Shown in pieces: positions 34,277 through 43,663 of a stretch of 64,000 bases of DNA. This stretch comes from Phycisphaerales bacterium. Lineage in GTDB: Bacteria > Planctomycetota > Phycisphaerae > UBA1845 > UTPLA1. The stretch's first letter is position 1, and each line of letters starts with the position of its first letter. The notes under the pieces are model-generated. The model was not told where the DNA came from. It was given only the letters and a program-made list of their open reading frames with translations, and made no database searches. Position numbers and translations under genes: made by a program. The DNA is taken from positions 62,001 through 126,000 of the forward strand of contig JAKSDK010000527.1 in assembly GCA_022360095.1 (NCBI GenBank), given 5' to 3'.

Positions 34277-37200
34277 CTACGGCAGCAAGAGCAAGCCGAT
34301 GAAATCAGACAGGTCGTCGAGCGTCACTTCACCATCACAGGTGAAGTCGGCACAGATACAGTCGGGTCCGGCCGGACCCGGTGTGAGTACACAATCAACG
34401 AAGCTCTGGATGTCGTCGCCGTTGACAAGATCATCTCCTGTAAGATCCCCAAACGTTCCAGGACAATTGACGTTCATGACGGCAAAGGCCGATCCGACGC
34501 TTTGGAAAGGACTCGTCGCGTTGCTGTCACGAAGGTTCACGACGAAGCGGAGCTTGCCGTCATCCGACAGGATCATGTCGTTGCTGCCGAAGCTTTGAAT
34601 GAACAAGTCGTCGTCGAACAGACCGTTTCCATCGAGGTCGACGGGATCGTTTTCGCGGGCCACGATTCTCTCCCCGTTCAGCACGAGCGCCGCATTTGAG
34701 AAGGCGTCCTCGCATTCCAACACACCGCCGATGACGAAATCACCGACATTGTTCGCAGCGTAGACAAAAAAGCTGACTCCGCTGCCCGAATCACTCCACG
34801 CCTCTGTGGACCCCGTGTGAATCGGATCACCGGTCTTGGCCATCACCGCCCCGTTGCGGAGGACCCAGTCCTGGTCATCTTCATTCTGGCCGCGCGACCA
34901 CCAATCGCCGTTTGGCATCATCTTATGAACAGTGGCATCCGACGATCCCGGAAGCGTCGTATCCACCGGCGAGACGAAGCCTGTGCCCGCCAGGGGGATG
35001 CCTTCTTCGATCACCACGGTCGTTGCGGCCGCGGGGGCGGCGTCAGTTGTGCCAACGGCGAGGACATCTTTGATCATGATGGTATTGTCCATCGGATCCA
35101 CCCGCTGCACGACCCCCTGAATCAGGTAGCTGGACTGGTCTTCACTGACCGTAAGTTCATAGCGATCCAGGCTGGTCCAGAAGAAACCGGGGATCGACAT
35201 GCCATTGGGCGTGTAGGTGAAATTGGGTTCGGTCTGGAACTGGACATTGCCGCCTCCGGCGCCGTCGTCATCATAGATGTGGCGCCCCGTGATCATGAAA
35301 TCGAAGTTGGGGGGCGGACCGTCCACACCCATCAGTGCGTAGAACCAGATCGAGCCGTCTGACTGAATAAGCGGTGAGCGGATGTCAAAATAGTAGAGTT
35401 GGAACGTATCCAGATTCGCGGCGCCCATACGGGTCACAGTTGTCTGAACACCTCCGACGTTCTTCACGGCAATTTCCGTGTTGGTCTGCGGGTTGAAGGT
35501 AAACGGATCGTGATTTGTCGTGAAGGCGAAGTCGCCGCTGTTGTTGATCGAAACCTGTTCGTCGATGAATCCGATGGGGTCGCCCAGATCGTCTAGATCA
35601 GGCCCTTCTTCCACGACGGTCTCGATGACACCACCGAGACTGCGGATCAAAACGTCGTCATCCCCCTCGCTGTCCAGGGTATGTGTATCACGATCGATCT
35701 CGGCGACGATAAGCCAGTTTTCGCCATTCGGACTCGCAACGGGCGTCTCGAAGCTGGTAAACTTCTGTCCGGGAACACCCGGTACGTCCGAGGAAGCATC
35801 TGTTGCAATCGTCGAGAGAATCGCGGTCGGCGATCCGACAAAATTGCTGAAGACCGCCGTGACTTCGGCCGTTGTGTTATCACCGACGTCGGGGTCGGGC
35901 TCGTTACCCGCGACGATGCCGGACGCCTTCAAGTATCGATCGGTATTCGTATCCACAAGGATATCAAATTGGAAATTGGCGCCGATGCCGAGGTTTTGCG
36001 GCGGGTCTGTGGTGACATCTTGAGGGCCGCCCAGCATACCCGGTGGTGTCGTGGAGACGAACGTCGTGTCGGTGTCAAGCATGATATCAGCGACAACACC
36101 TGTTGCGGCCGACGGACCGTTGTTTGTCACGGTCACGGTATAGAGAATCTGATCACCGGGTCCGATGACATGTGTTGCGTCGGAGATCTCGATCGCGAGA
36201 TCTGCAGTCACCGCATAGGTCGTATCTTCAGAATCACTGTTGTTGCCGTTGTTCGGGTCGGTTTCGTCGCCCGTGACCGTCGCATCGGCAGTCAGAGTTC
36301 CCTGGCTGCCGGTCGCTTGCACCGTGACGTCGAACATGAGGGAACTTCCGCTTGTGAGCGGTCCGTTCGTTCCCAGCGGGCCGGTGATGTCGGCGTTCAC
36401 CACGCCGCCCGGATTGACACCGTTGTGAATGGCCACGGGATCACTGCTGACATAGGTGGTGTTTGCATCCAGATTCATCACGACGGCCACATTGGTCGCA
36501 TCGGATGGGCCGTTGTTGGTCACTTCGACCGTATACGTGATGTTTCCGTTGAGAACCGTCAACGGATCAACGTCGTCCGTGATCGTGATTTCGAGATCGG
36601 TGACGGCGCCGACGGACGTGTCTTCCGAATCGGTGTTGTTCGCCAGGTTCGGATCACCGGCCAACGTCACTTCTACAGATGAGGTTTTGATCCCGGCTGT
36701 TGTGGCCGTACCAGTGATCGTGAAGACTTTCGTCTCATAGGCAGCGAGGCTGGAGAAGCTGGTCTCCAGGACGTTGGGGGACGTTTCATTCACGGGGACG
36801 GAAGCCGTCAGTCCGGAAAGTGTGGGATCAATCGTGGCTTCGACAACCGTGTTTCCAACGGCCGTGGCGCCCTTGTTTCTGACGCGAATCTTGTACTCGA
36901 TATCGCCGGGGACGTTGGTTTGTGGATCGGGGAAGTCCTCGATGCTGATTTCCACATCGTTCGCCGGGAATGGCGTCACGGGGACAACGATCTTATAGAT
37001 GCCCTCGGTGTTCGTGCCGCCGTCAATTCCGTCGGCTCGAAGTTTTGCATAGACCGTGACGTCGCCATTTGAATCTCGATCGCTGATCTGAAGGCCCCCG
37101 AAGGCTACGGACGTGGAGCCCTGAACGTCATCGATGACGGCCGCATCCAGAATGCCGTCGCCGTCACCGTCGGCCGCATCCCCCTCGGATACGACGACGT

Positions 37201-38290
37201 CGCCGTTGACGATAATCACTTCGGTGGAACCGATGTCCCACATGACCGCCCAGTCCCCCTGTTCATTCAGGTCCGCTTGTTCAATTGAGCTACCGACCGT
37301 GCCGGCTGTGATGACGTCGCCTTCACGTAGAATGATCTGATCGTTGAGAAGCAGAAATTCGTCCTGAGCGCTGGGACCGCCGATCGTATCTCCCGTAATG
37401 AGGATGTCTCCGAATTCGTTGATCTCATAGACATCGAAGTTGTCCCAGTTTTCATTTGCGAGCCCGCCAATGCCCGCGGGAACGGGTTGATTTTCCTGAA
37501 CGATGGCCCCACCGAGGAACAAGGCCTTCCCTGACACCACCATCGCGTTGTCGTTGGAGGTCGTCAGCGGCGTATTGGTCGTGTCCATCGTGATTTCCAC
37601 GATGTATTCCGTCCCTGCGGCGGAGAGTCCGACCCACGACTCGATGCTCGTGCTGTCATCGTCCATAATCTGTGGAAGCCCAGGCACGGTTTGGCCGCTG
37701 CTCAAGAGCACGTCATGTGTCGTGTCGCGCATCAAGTGTTCCGTTTGAGCGTTCGATAGATCTTTGACTCTCGCCAGGTGATAAACCACGCCGTCCACAC
37801 TGAGTTGTTGAGAGCTGATCAAATCCCACGTGAAGCCGGCCAACGGTCCGCCGGCAATCACGGTTTCCTCTTCAACAAAAAGGGTATCGTCAATGAACAC
37901 GGTCGGCTGGGTCGGACCGTCAATCACCGCACGATAGATGACCTGTCCCGCGTTATCGATTCCAAAGCCCGAGTTGATCGACGTCTGAACGAAAAGACCG
38001 ACGGTTCCTTCCGTACGCAGCAACGCGGGCGCCGCGATTCCGTCAGGCGTGCCGTAGACATGGCTCAGCGTGGTACCGGTGCCGGTCGTCGAAACGGAAA
38101 ATGCCCAGCCGCCGGCTCGGTTGATCCTGGGATTGAGCACCGATGAAACTTGGGCCCCGGAACCCGCGATTGCCAGTGGCGCACCTTCATTAAGCAGCGA
38201 TGACGCGAATTGCGCAGAGACCTGAACGCTCGCGAATGCGTTGATCGCAATCCCCACCAACATCATCTTGTAAAGTTTCATGGCAGACAT
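34277..38290 (-). CDS. Giant exported protein with DUF11 repeats and dockerin-like tail
   Basis: 1337 aa. ATG at 38290 with AAGGAG eight bases upstream. Signal peptide MSAMKLYKMMLVGIAINAFASVQVSA. Residues ~25-460 and ~830-1265 are repeats of a secreted beta-propeller-like module with text such as LLNDQIILREGDVI, VFIDDTLFVEEETVIAGG and NGERIVARENDPVDLDGNGL. Between them (~460-830) stand three DUF11 domains, recognised by DLEITITDDVDPLTVLNGNI, YTVEVTNNGPSDATNV and the repeats DLAIEISDATHVIGPGDQIL / YTVTVTNNGPSAATGV. The last ~60 residues (GDLTGDDLVNGDDIQSFVDC, DFTCDGEVTLDDLSDFIGLL) are dockerin-like. Probably surface-exposed or secreted adhesive protein. Function unknown. Confidence 0.83.
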   Translation of the reverse strand: MSAMKLYKMMLVGIAINAFASVQVSAQFASSLLNEGAPLAIAGSGAQVSSVLNPRINRAGGWAFSVSTTGTGTTLSHVYGTPDGIAAPALLRTEGTVGLFVQTSINSGFGIDNAGQVIYRAVIDGPTQPTVFIDDTLFVEEETVIAGGPLAGFTWDLISSQQLSVDGVVYHLARVKDLSNAQTEHLMRDTTHDVLLSSGQTVPGLPQIMDDDSTSIESWVGLSAAGTEYIVEITMDTTNTPLTTSNDNAMVVSGKALFLGGAIVQENQPVPAGIGGLANENWDNFDVYEINEFGDILITGDTIGGPSAQDEFLLLNDQIILREGDVITAGTVGSSIEQADLNEQGDWAVMWDIGSTEVIIVNGDVVVSEGDAADGDGDGILDAAVIDDVQGSTSVAFGGLQISDRDSNGDVTVYAKLRADGIDGGTNTEGIYKIVVPVTPFPANDVEISIEDFPDPQTNVPGDIEYKIRVRNKGATAVGNTVVEATIDPTLSGLTASVPVNETSPNVLETSFSSLAAYETKVFTITGTATTAGIKTSSVEVTLAGDPNLANNTDSEDTSVGAVTDLEITITDDVDPLTVLNGNITYTVEVTNNGPSDATNVAVVMNLDANTTYVSSDPVAIHNGVNPGGVVNADITGPLGTNGPLTSGSSLMFDVTVQATGSQGTLTADATVTGDETDPNNGNNSDSEDTTYAVTADLAIEISDATHVIGPGDQILYTVTVTNNGPSAATGVVADIMLDTDTTFVSTTPPGMLGGPQDVTTDPPQNLGIGANFQFDILVDTNTDRYLKASGIVAGNEPDPDVGDNTTAEVTAVFSNFVGSPTAILSTIATDASSDVPGVPGQKFTSFETPVASPNGENWLIVAEIDRDTHTLDSEGDDDVLIRSLGGVIETVVEEGPDLDDLGDPIGFIDEQVSINNSGDFAFTTNHDPFTFNPQTNTEIAVKNVGGVQTTVTRMGAANLDTFQLYYFDIRSPLIQSDGSIWFYALMGVDGPPPNFDFMITGRHIYDDDGAGGGNVQFQTEPNFTYTPNGMSIPGFFWTSLDRYELTVSEDQSSYLIQGVVQRVDPMDNTIMIKDVLAVGTTDAAPAAATTVVIEEGIPLAGTGFVSPVDTTLPGSSDATVHKMMPNGDWWSRGQNEDDQDWVLRNGAVMAKTGDPIHTGSTEAWSDSGSGVSFFVYAANNVGDFVIGGVLECEDAFSNAALVLNGERIVARENDPVDLDGNGLFDDDLFIQSFGSNDMILSDDGKLRFVVNLRDSNATSPFQSVGSAFAVMNVNCPGTFGDLTGDDLVNGDDIQSFVDCVLTPGPAGPDCICADFTCDGEVTLDDLSDFIGLLLLP

Positions 38291-38783
38291 CGGTTAAGCT
38301 CCTTTCGCTGAGGATTTGGGATGGGATGCTTCCGATCGACGGCAAAGATGACCGGGGTCTCATTTGACCGGGCCATTTTGAGATACGGCGATCGGTGATG
38401 GCGGACACTTCCCCGCTTCACTTCCCAGGACACACGGTCGGCTTCGAAGTTAACGCTAACAAGTTGGCGTTTCTTAGTCAACCCTTTGAGAAGGGACTCC
38501 ACAAGCGCTCCTCGCCGAAATCGCGCTTGATTCGTCGAAGTTTTTTGCCGATCAAGTTCGCCCCCTCTCTGGCTAATTTCTCACAATACTATACCTAGAC
38601 TTCAGTTAGGGTAATCACCCCCCCTCATGATTCCCATCGTAATCGCTTGAGGAACACGAGAGGCTCTCGGAAAGGGCAGGACAACCCGAACGAGCTTTGG
38701 CCAGTTTCCTGGACACATATTTTTTTAACGTTAAAATATTTGGTGAGCCGCGGAATGTTGGAGCAAAATTGGAACTAGGAATC
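38291..38783. other. Divergent intergenic region
   Basis: About 490 bases between two divergent genes. It holds the leader and promoter of the DUF11 protein (minus) and an AT-richer stretch near 38715-38745 (ATTTTTTTAACGTTAAAATATTT) upstream of the zinc-ribbon gene, whose AACGTT core is palindromic and could hold its promoter or an operator. No gene seen. Confidence 0.45.
38453..38481 (-). promoter_or_regulatory. Promoter of the giant DUF11 protein
   Basis: Minus strand TTGACT (38476-38481), 17-base spacer, TAGCGT (38453-38458); leader about 155 bases. The promoter overlaps an inverted repeat AACGC...GCGTT (38453-38471), a possible operator. Confidence 0.5.
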
Positions 38784-39191
38784 ATGCGAAGTCTAAAAAT
38801 CGCATTTGTGTTAATTGCGCTCCCTGCCGCGGTGCTCATTTACTGGTCTATCTCATCGAATGAGGAGGCCTTGGCCGAAGCCGATCAAACCGCGACGGCC
38901 TGGAAATGCGCCGATTGCGAACATGAGTTCGATCTAACAGCCAAGGCGGCCACGATGGAACTCGCTCGCGCGGGCGGAACAATGCCTTTGCACTGCCCGG
39001 CGTGTAAGAAAAAAGAGGCCTATCGCGTATCCACATGCCTTGTTTGCGAGACCAAGTATTTCTCAACGGATGTCCCAGGAGGCACGGGCATGTGCCCGAA
39101 GTGTTACCCGACGAGCCCTGAGAAGGACGAAGAAAACGAGCTTCCGGAAAAAAATGACCCGGATTACGATCCACCTCCGCCTTCCGTCTGA
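38784..39191 (+). CDS. Membrane-anchored zinc-ribbon protein
   Basis: 135 aa from the ATG at 38784 (AGGA four bases upstream). N-terminal TM anchor or signal (MRSLKIAFVLIALPAAVLIY), then a region with four CxxC pairs: CADC, CPAC, CLVC and CPKC, enough for two zinc ribbons. The C-terminus is Asp/Glu/Pro-rich (DPDYDPPPPSV). No family named with confidence. It stands 58 bases upstream of a prepilin-like protein gene on the same strand, so may belong with it. Confidence 0.65.
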   Translation: MRSLKIAFVLIALPAAVLIYWSISSNEEALAEADQTATAWKCADCEHEFDLTAKAATMELARAGGTMPLHCPACKKKEAYRVSTCLVCETKYFSTDVPGGTGMCPKCYPTSPEKDEENELPEKNDPDYDPPPPSV

Positions 39192-39249
39192 CGAGCGAGT
39201 GACCTTTCTCCGACCGAAGTGTTGAATCCATCGTGAGGCAAACTGGACG

Positions 39250-40158
39250 ATGATGAAAAAGAATCACAAGACTGCAGAAAGCGGATTCACGTTGATCGAG
39301 TTGCTCGTGGTGATCGCGATCATCTCCGTATTGTTGTCGATTCTCCTGCCGGCCCTGACCAGGGGAAGAGACATCGCACGAACCGCTGTGTGTTTGGCCA
39401 ACCTCAAGTCGTTAGGCGAAGCGACGACGGGCTACCAGAAAAGCGAAGAAAGCTCCGACACGCCGCACATCCCGTGGTACACCTATCCGAGGCACGCAGG
39501 CTTCTCCAGCGTCAATCTGTTTACCCCTTGGGTTTTCGGCGGGGTCAAAGCCCCTAATCCGGACCCCATTCGAGAAGCAGCGTACAATCCGGATTCATCG
39601 ACTTATCCGGTTGAAGTCCGCCCGTTGAACAAGTTCGTTCTTCCCGGGATCATGGGCGACAGTCACGATGCCGGCACCTATCGATGTCCGAGTGACCGGT
39701 CGTTCACCACGACGCTCATTGGCGCTCCAGGGCAATTCGTCCAGGAAGAATTTCGCAGTTCGTTCGACGCCAACGGCAGCAGCTACACGCTCAACGCCAG
39801 GTGGTTACAGGGCTATACCTGGCTGACCGGTGGAAACTACGATGTCAGAGATATTTTTGATCCTGGCGTTGGATATGCCCGACGGATTTCGAAACGCATG
39901 ATCGGCGGCGACGCCTCCCGTTTCGTGCTTTGGGTCGAACAGGGCTTTTATAGCGCCACTTATCGAGCCGGCCCGACCGTACTTTCATCCCAAGCGCTTC
40001 CCCAACGATATGGTTGGCATAGCCAGTTCTCGAAGTGGACACTTGGATTTGCCGACGGTCACGCTGAATATCGTTATTACGATACGCGCGTGGCCATCAC
40101 ACCGGACGCAACCATCTGGCAACCCGGCTGGACCATTCAAGACGGCCTTCCCCAGTAG
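39250..40158 (+). CDS. Prepilin-like (GspG/H-type) exported protein
   Basis: 302 aa. N-terminal type IV prepilin motif [24 protein letters not shown]: the Gly before Phe is the prepilin peptidase site and Glu5 of the mature helix is present. After the helix the protein expands ([16 protein letters not shown]) into a large globular domain that ends with [20 protein letters not shown], the H-x9-DG-type C-terminal box seen in hundreds of planctomycete prepilin-like proteins. These are thought to be exported by a type II secretion-like system and processed by a prepilin peptidase; no such genes are in this window. Function unknown. Confidence 0.87.
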   Translation: MMKKNHKTAESGFTLIELLVVIAIISVLLSILLPALTRGRDIARTAVCLANLKSLGEATTGYQKSEESSDTPHIPWYTYPRHAGFSSVNLFTPWVFGGVKAPNPDPIREAAYNPDSSTYPVEVRPLNKFVLPGIMGDSHDAGTYRCPSDRSFTTTLIGAPGQFVQEEFRSSFDANGSSYTLNARWLQGYTWLTGGNYDVRDIFDPGVGYARRISKRMIGGDASRFVLWVEQGFYSATYRAGPTVLSSQALPQRYGWHSQFSKWTLGFADGHAEYRYYDTRVAITPDATIWQPGWTIQDGLPQ

Positions 40159-40184
40159 CATTCGGTATCGTTCGAACTTGTCGT

Positions 40185-41390
40185 TCAGGCGGAGACAGGC
40201 AGGACGGCCAGGGTCGGTTCAAAATGCGCGGGACCACGGCTGACGGGACGCCCTACGACACGGATGGGCACTGCATAGGTCTTATTCAAAGCATAGCGGC
40301 GCGCGTTCCAATCGCGAATATGAAAACCGACGGCATAGTCTCCCGGCGAGACGTTCATGCAAAAATCGGTTTGAACGCGGTGACGGGTACCCGGGGATGC
40401 GGGCGGTGAATGAATGCCCAGGCGGCTGCTGCTTGTCTCATACATCGTAAGATGGTCGCTCATTCGGAACAGGTAAAGCCCATATGCAGGCCCTTGCATC
40501 TCTCCGTCGAAGATCACGTCCAGTATCAATGAAACACGCTCGCCGGGTGAAGCCGTCTCGATCGGCTCCGCGCTCGCATTGAGTAGTTTCATCTCAGCAA
40601 CCGTAACGAGGGGACTTCCATCGGGCTTCGTTTCCAGGACCGTCGATGCATTGGCATCATGATAGCCAGCCACAGCCTCCTGAGCCGATCCCAGGAATGT
40701 CTCCCGTCCCTGTGTGAGCAAAAGCGCGCGATCGCACACACGAGCGACGGCTTCGAGATCATGTGAAACAAAGACGACGGCGCCGCCCTGCGCAATGAAG
40801 TCGCGGATCCTGTCCTTGCATTTCGTTCGAAATGCCTGATCTCCGACGGAAAGGACCTCGTCCACGAGCATCACCTGTGGTTCCAAATGGGCCGCGATCG
40901 AGAAACCGAGCCTGGCTTGCATTCCGCTGGAGTACCGCTTGATCGGCGTGTCCAGAAACTCACGAATCCCGGAGAATTCGACGATGCTGTCGAACTTTTG
41001 ATGCACTGTCCGCCGGGACATGCCCAAAACGGCCGCGTTCAAGAAAATGTTCTCTCGGCCCGTTAGATCGGGGTGAAACCCGGCGGCAAGCTCAATCAAG
41101 GCGGTCAGCCGACCTCGAACGGTGATCGAGCCTCGTTCCGGTCGCATGAGACCGGCGATGAGCTTGAGCAGAGTGCTCTTGCCGGCACCATTGTGCCCGA
41201 TGATTCCAAGACATTCACCGGGCCGAACATCAAAAGAAATGTCGTCAAGCGCCCAGAATCGATCACGCGTATCTTTTTTTGAGGCACGTCGAAAGAGCCC
41301 CGTGACAACCAGGTCTCGCAGGGAGTCACACCGATCTAATCGCGCAAACTGCTTCGAGACATGACTGACCTCGACACTCGGCTGGGACAA
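40185..41390 (-). CDS. Wzt-type polysaccharide ABC transporter ATPase
   Basis: About 401 aa if started at the TTG at 41390, which has AGGAG nine bases upstream; the frame continues to 41510 without a good start. Motifs: Walker A GHNGAGKST, Q-loop AGFHPDLTGRENIFLNAAVL (the TGREN loop is the mark of the Wzt/TagH group), signature YSSGMQARLGFSI, Walker B VMLVDEVLSVGD, H-loop FVSHDLEAV. A C-terminal ~140-residue Wzt_C beta-sandwich (EIETASPGERVSLILDV-like to PGDYAVGFHIRDWNARRYAL) would bind the end of the exported O-antigen-like chain. No Wzm permease or glycosyltransferase is next to it, so it is an orphan here. Confidence 0.83.
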   Translation of the reverse strand: MSQPSVEVSHVSKQFARLDRCDSLRDLVVTGLFRRASKKDTRDRFWALDDISFDVRPGECLGIIGHNGAGKSTLLKLIAGLMRPERGSITVRGRLTALIELAAGFHPDLTGRENIFLNAAVLGMSRRTVHQKFDSIVEFSGIREFLDTPIKRYSSGMQARLGFSIAAHLEPQVMLVDEVLSVGDQAFRTKCKDRIRDFIAQGGAVVFVSHDLEAVARVCDRALLLTQGRETFLGSAQEAVAGYHDANASTVLETKPDGSPLVTVAEMKLLNASAEPIETASPGERVSLILDVIFDGEMQGPAYGLYLFRMSDHLTMYETSSSRLGIHSPPASPGTRHRVQTDFCMNVSPGDYAVGFHIRDWNARRYALNKTYAVPIRVVGRPVSRGPAHFEPTLAVLPVSA

Positions 41391-41528
41391 TGCCGTCAAC
41401 TCCTGACATGATCCATCTGGCGAACGGAATGCTACTGAGTTATCGGCATGTTTTGCCACAAACTGAAAGTGTCCCCGTTCCCGACCGGCTGAACGGGCCA
41501 ATCCCGTCACACGGCTCCCAATCGGCGT

Positions 41529-42014
41529 TTAGTCCTTAGATCCAATGACTTCAATCAGCTTGTGGTGCGTGGTCTTTGTCAGACGGATCAGACGCAGGGC
41601 AGCCGTATTCCAGTTGTAGTAATGTTCGGTTTCTTCTTCACTGGCGTTCCTGGCTGCATAGATGTGCTTCGCGTATTCCGCGTTGCATCGCCGGACCTCC
41701 GTATAGAGTTCCGACAACGCCGTATTGATCGGATTGCCCAGGGTCGCCAGTTCACCTTTCATCGTGTCCCAAACATATGTCGGGAAAAGGACGGGCGAAG
41801 CCGATTTGCCCGGGTTTGGGCAGCACCGGATGATGTCCAGCAACTCACGACCAATCGCTTCATTGACGACTGTCTGACGTCTGGCCCGTTCCTCTTCCTG
41901 ACTCTTGGCAGACGCTCGCATGGTTCGCTTGGTGAGCCCGACGTAGATCGCAATGATCAGAACCAAGACCACTGTGCTAATCGTCTGAACGATGGCGGCC
42001 GTTTGAGTATCCAT
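41529..42014 (-). CDS. Small single-pass membrane protein of unknown function
   Basis: 161 aa. One N-terminal TM helix (AAIVQTISTVVLVLIIAIYV) followed by a basic cytoplasmic start (GLTKRTMRASAKSQEEERAR) and a helical domain with Trp, Tyr and His (VWDTMKGELATLGNPINTAL, EHYYNWNTAALRLIRLTKTT). No SD is evident. I do not recognise a family. It is divergent from the secretion-like cassette that begins at 42269 and shares its upstream region, so it might be related to it, but that is only position. Confidence 0.6.
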   Translation of the reverse strand: MDTQTAAIVQTISTVVLVLIIAIYVGLTKRTMRASAKSQEEERARRQTVVNEAIGRELLDIIRCCPNPGKSASPVLFPTYVWDTMKGELATLGNPINTALSELYTEVRRCNAEYAKHIYAARNASEEETEHYYNWNTAALRLIRLTKTTHHKLIEVIGSKD

Positions 42015-42179
42015 GAATTCTCAGCCTATTCTGGGTGTGTTTTTGTCCGTCGGCTTGGCGCCGTGTGCCCCAGCAATCTTATCACGCCTACCGGCCGGAT
42101 CTCAAATGAACAATGTGCCGACAGGCGTGTGACGTGGGCATGCTGCCCGTTTGGGATTTCGTGTGCGGAGCTCATTGCC

Positions 42180-42185
42180 TATAAT
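42180..42185 (+). promoter_or_regulatory. Candidate -10 of the WXG100/FtsK cassette
   Basis: TATAAT in an AT-rich stretch (CCTATAATATTTATAGAAT); no good -35 at 16-18 bases. Leader of about 77 bases to the ATG at 42269; a short hairpin CCGG-TGTTA-CCGG lies in it. Confidence 0.4.
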
Positions 42186-42268
42186 ATTTATAGAATACAG
42201 CAAACCGGTGTTACCGGAACCTGACAAGAAGCATACCGAGTCGTTTCTTTTGATGAAAAGGGAAAGTC

Positions 42269-42541
42269 ATGGCAAAAGCGGATGTAGACCCCGCAGAGTT
42301 GAGGCGATTTGCGCAGGACCTTAGCCGATTCAGCGCAGAGCTGCAGAACCTGATGGCGGGCCTGCACGCTCGAATGCTCGGTCTGGGTGAAACCTGGAAA
42401 GATCAGGAACAGCGTAAGTTCTCGGAAGAGCTGGATGATACGATGAAGACGCTCAGGCGTTTCCTCGAAGCCTCGGAGCGACATGTCAATTTTCTGGGCA
42501 AGAAGGCCCGTCACATTGAGGAATACCTTCAGCAACGTTAG
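42269..42541 (+). CDS. WXG100-like small helical protein
   Basis: 90 aa, ATG at 42269 with AAGGGA upstream. Two helices separated by a short turn in which W, K and D stand where WXG proteins carry W-x-G: LGETWKDQEQRKFSEEL at ~residues 47-63. Size, the helical hairpin plan and the absence of a signal peptide fit the Esx/WXG100 family of type VII secretion substrates; the exact W-x-G is not kept (WKD). It leads an operon with a coiled-coil protein, another small helical protein and an FtsK/EssC-like ATPase. As a secreted or structural partner of that ATPase it would act without a Sec signal. Family assignment rests on motif and context. Confidence 0.72.
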   Translation: MAKADVDPAELRRFAQDLSRFSAELQNLMAGLHARMLGLGETWKDQEQRKFSEELDDTMKTLRRFLEASERHVNFLGKKARHIEEYLQQR

Positions 42542-42586
42542 CTTCCCACGCTTTATCATGGCCGATAGCGCTTTGAGGTCTGCAAC

Positions 42587-43618
42587 ATGAGTTCCTACGC
42601 CAGAGTCGATTCGATCGATGCCCTCAAGGACTTTAAGGCCTCTCTCTGCAAATTCTCGGAGGTCGTGGGAGGCGGACTTGGCGAGGCTGAGGCGGAAATT
42701 CAACGTGTACTCGCCTGGCTGAAACATGAGCAGCACGGATACTGGAAGAGCCAGATGCAAAAGCGTGCCGAACTGGTCAACCGAGCGAAGACCGCGCTAA
42801 ACAACAAGAAATTGTACAAGACGCCGACCGGAGGAAATTACTCCACGGTCGAAGAAGAGAAGGCGTTCCGTCTGGCGAAAAAGCGTTATGAGGAGGCCGA
42901 GCAGAAATTCGCAAACGTCAAATCGTGGACGCGGAAACTTGAACATGAAATGAGTTTATTCAAAGAGCAGCTCCGTGGGGCAAGACAGACGATCGAAGTC
43001 GACGTCCCGCAGTCTACGGTCCAACTCGACAAGTTTGTGGATTCGCTCGAAGCGTACATCAGCTTACAGGTCCCTGCCGGCGCCAGAGAGCAGCCTCCGG
43101 CAGGGGAACCCGGGCAAGGCACGGGTGCACCATCGATGGTTCGTGACGCTTCGCCACCTCGCGGCTTGGTGTCCGGCTACGAGAAACTGCGGGAGAAGAC
43201 CCCCTCCCCCGCCGTTCGTGACACGGTGCTTGCCATTGAGCCGGCGTTTTCCTTTCCGGAAGGATGCCAAATCAGCAAGCTTCATCGAGAAGCGATTTCC
43301 AAGCTGAACCCGGGGGCCAAGCCGTGCGCTTCCGGAGACAAGGTCGTGCTGGCCGGGGGGTGCTGGAACCAATCGCGGATTTTTCTTGAACGAATCGATG
43401 TGAAATCACGCGAGGACAGCGGCTGGTTCGTCGGGTCCGTTGACGAGAATGAAGCTTCGAAGTACGAAGCCGTGCGTGCAGTGGACCTCTTAAGGCTGCG
43501 GCCTGACTGGGATGAGGTTCTGTCGTTGCCGAGTGGGTTCCTGGTGGCCCTGAGCGGCACGTCGATCGAGGCCGTCTTGGACGATCAGAACCATGTCCTT
43601 TGGCGTCCAGATGGTTAA
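42587..43618 (+). CDS. Coiled-coil protein with DUF2185-like C-terminal domain
   Basis: 343 aa, ATG at 42587 with GAGGT seven bases upstream. Residues ~1-165 are helical (DALKDFKASLCKFSEVVGGG, WLKHEQHGYWKSQMQKRAEL, AKKRYEEAEQKFANVKSWTR) and long enough for an LXG/WXG-like hairpin extended by coiled coil. A Pro/Gly-rich linker (~170-200) leads to a small domain whose core SREDSGWFVGSVDENEASKY and RPDWDEVLSLPSGFLVAL resembles DUF2185 (PF09951), a family also placed among immunity-type domains of polymorphic toxin systems. Second gene of the cassette. Its role as exported effector, adaptor or immunity-like factor is inference. Confidence 0.6.
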   Translation: MSSYARVDSIDALKDFKASLCKFSEVVGGGLGEAEAEIQRVLAWLKHEQHGYWKSQMQKRAELVNRAKTALNNKKLYKTPTGGNYSTVEEEKAFRLAKKRYEEAEQKFANVKSWTRKLEHEMSLFKEQLRGARQTIEVDVPQSTVQLDKFVDSLEAYISLQVPAGAREQPPAGEPGQGTGAPSMVRDASPPRGLVSGYEKLREKTPSPAVRDTVLAIEPAFSFPEGCQISKLHREAISKLNPGAKPCASGDKVVLAGGCWNQSRIFLERIDVKSREDSGWFVGSVDENEASKYEAVRAVDLLRLRPDWDEVLSLPSGFLVALSGTSIEAVLDDQNHVLWRPDG

Positions 43619-43663
43619 TCACGATCCGACGGCGTCAAATTTCTCGACGGAAAGAGACTGACG

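Noticed and set aside
35681..36682. 333-aa plus-strand open frame
   Set aside because: Antisense to the DUF11 repeats of the giant exported protein.
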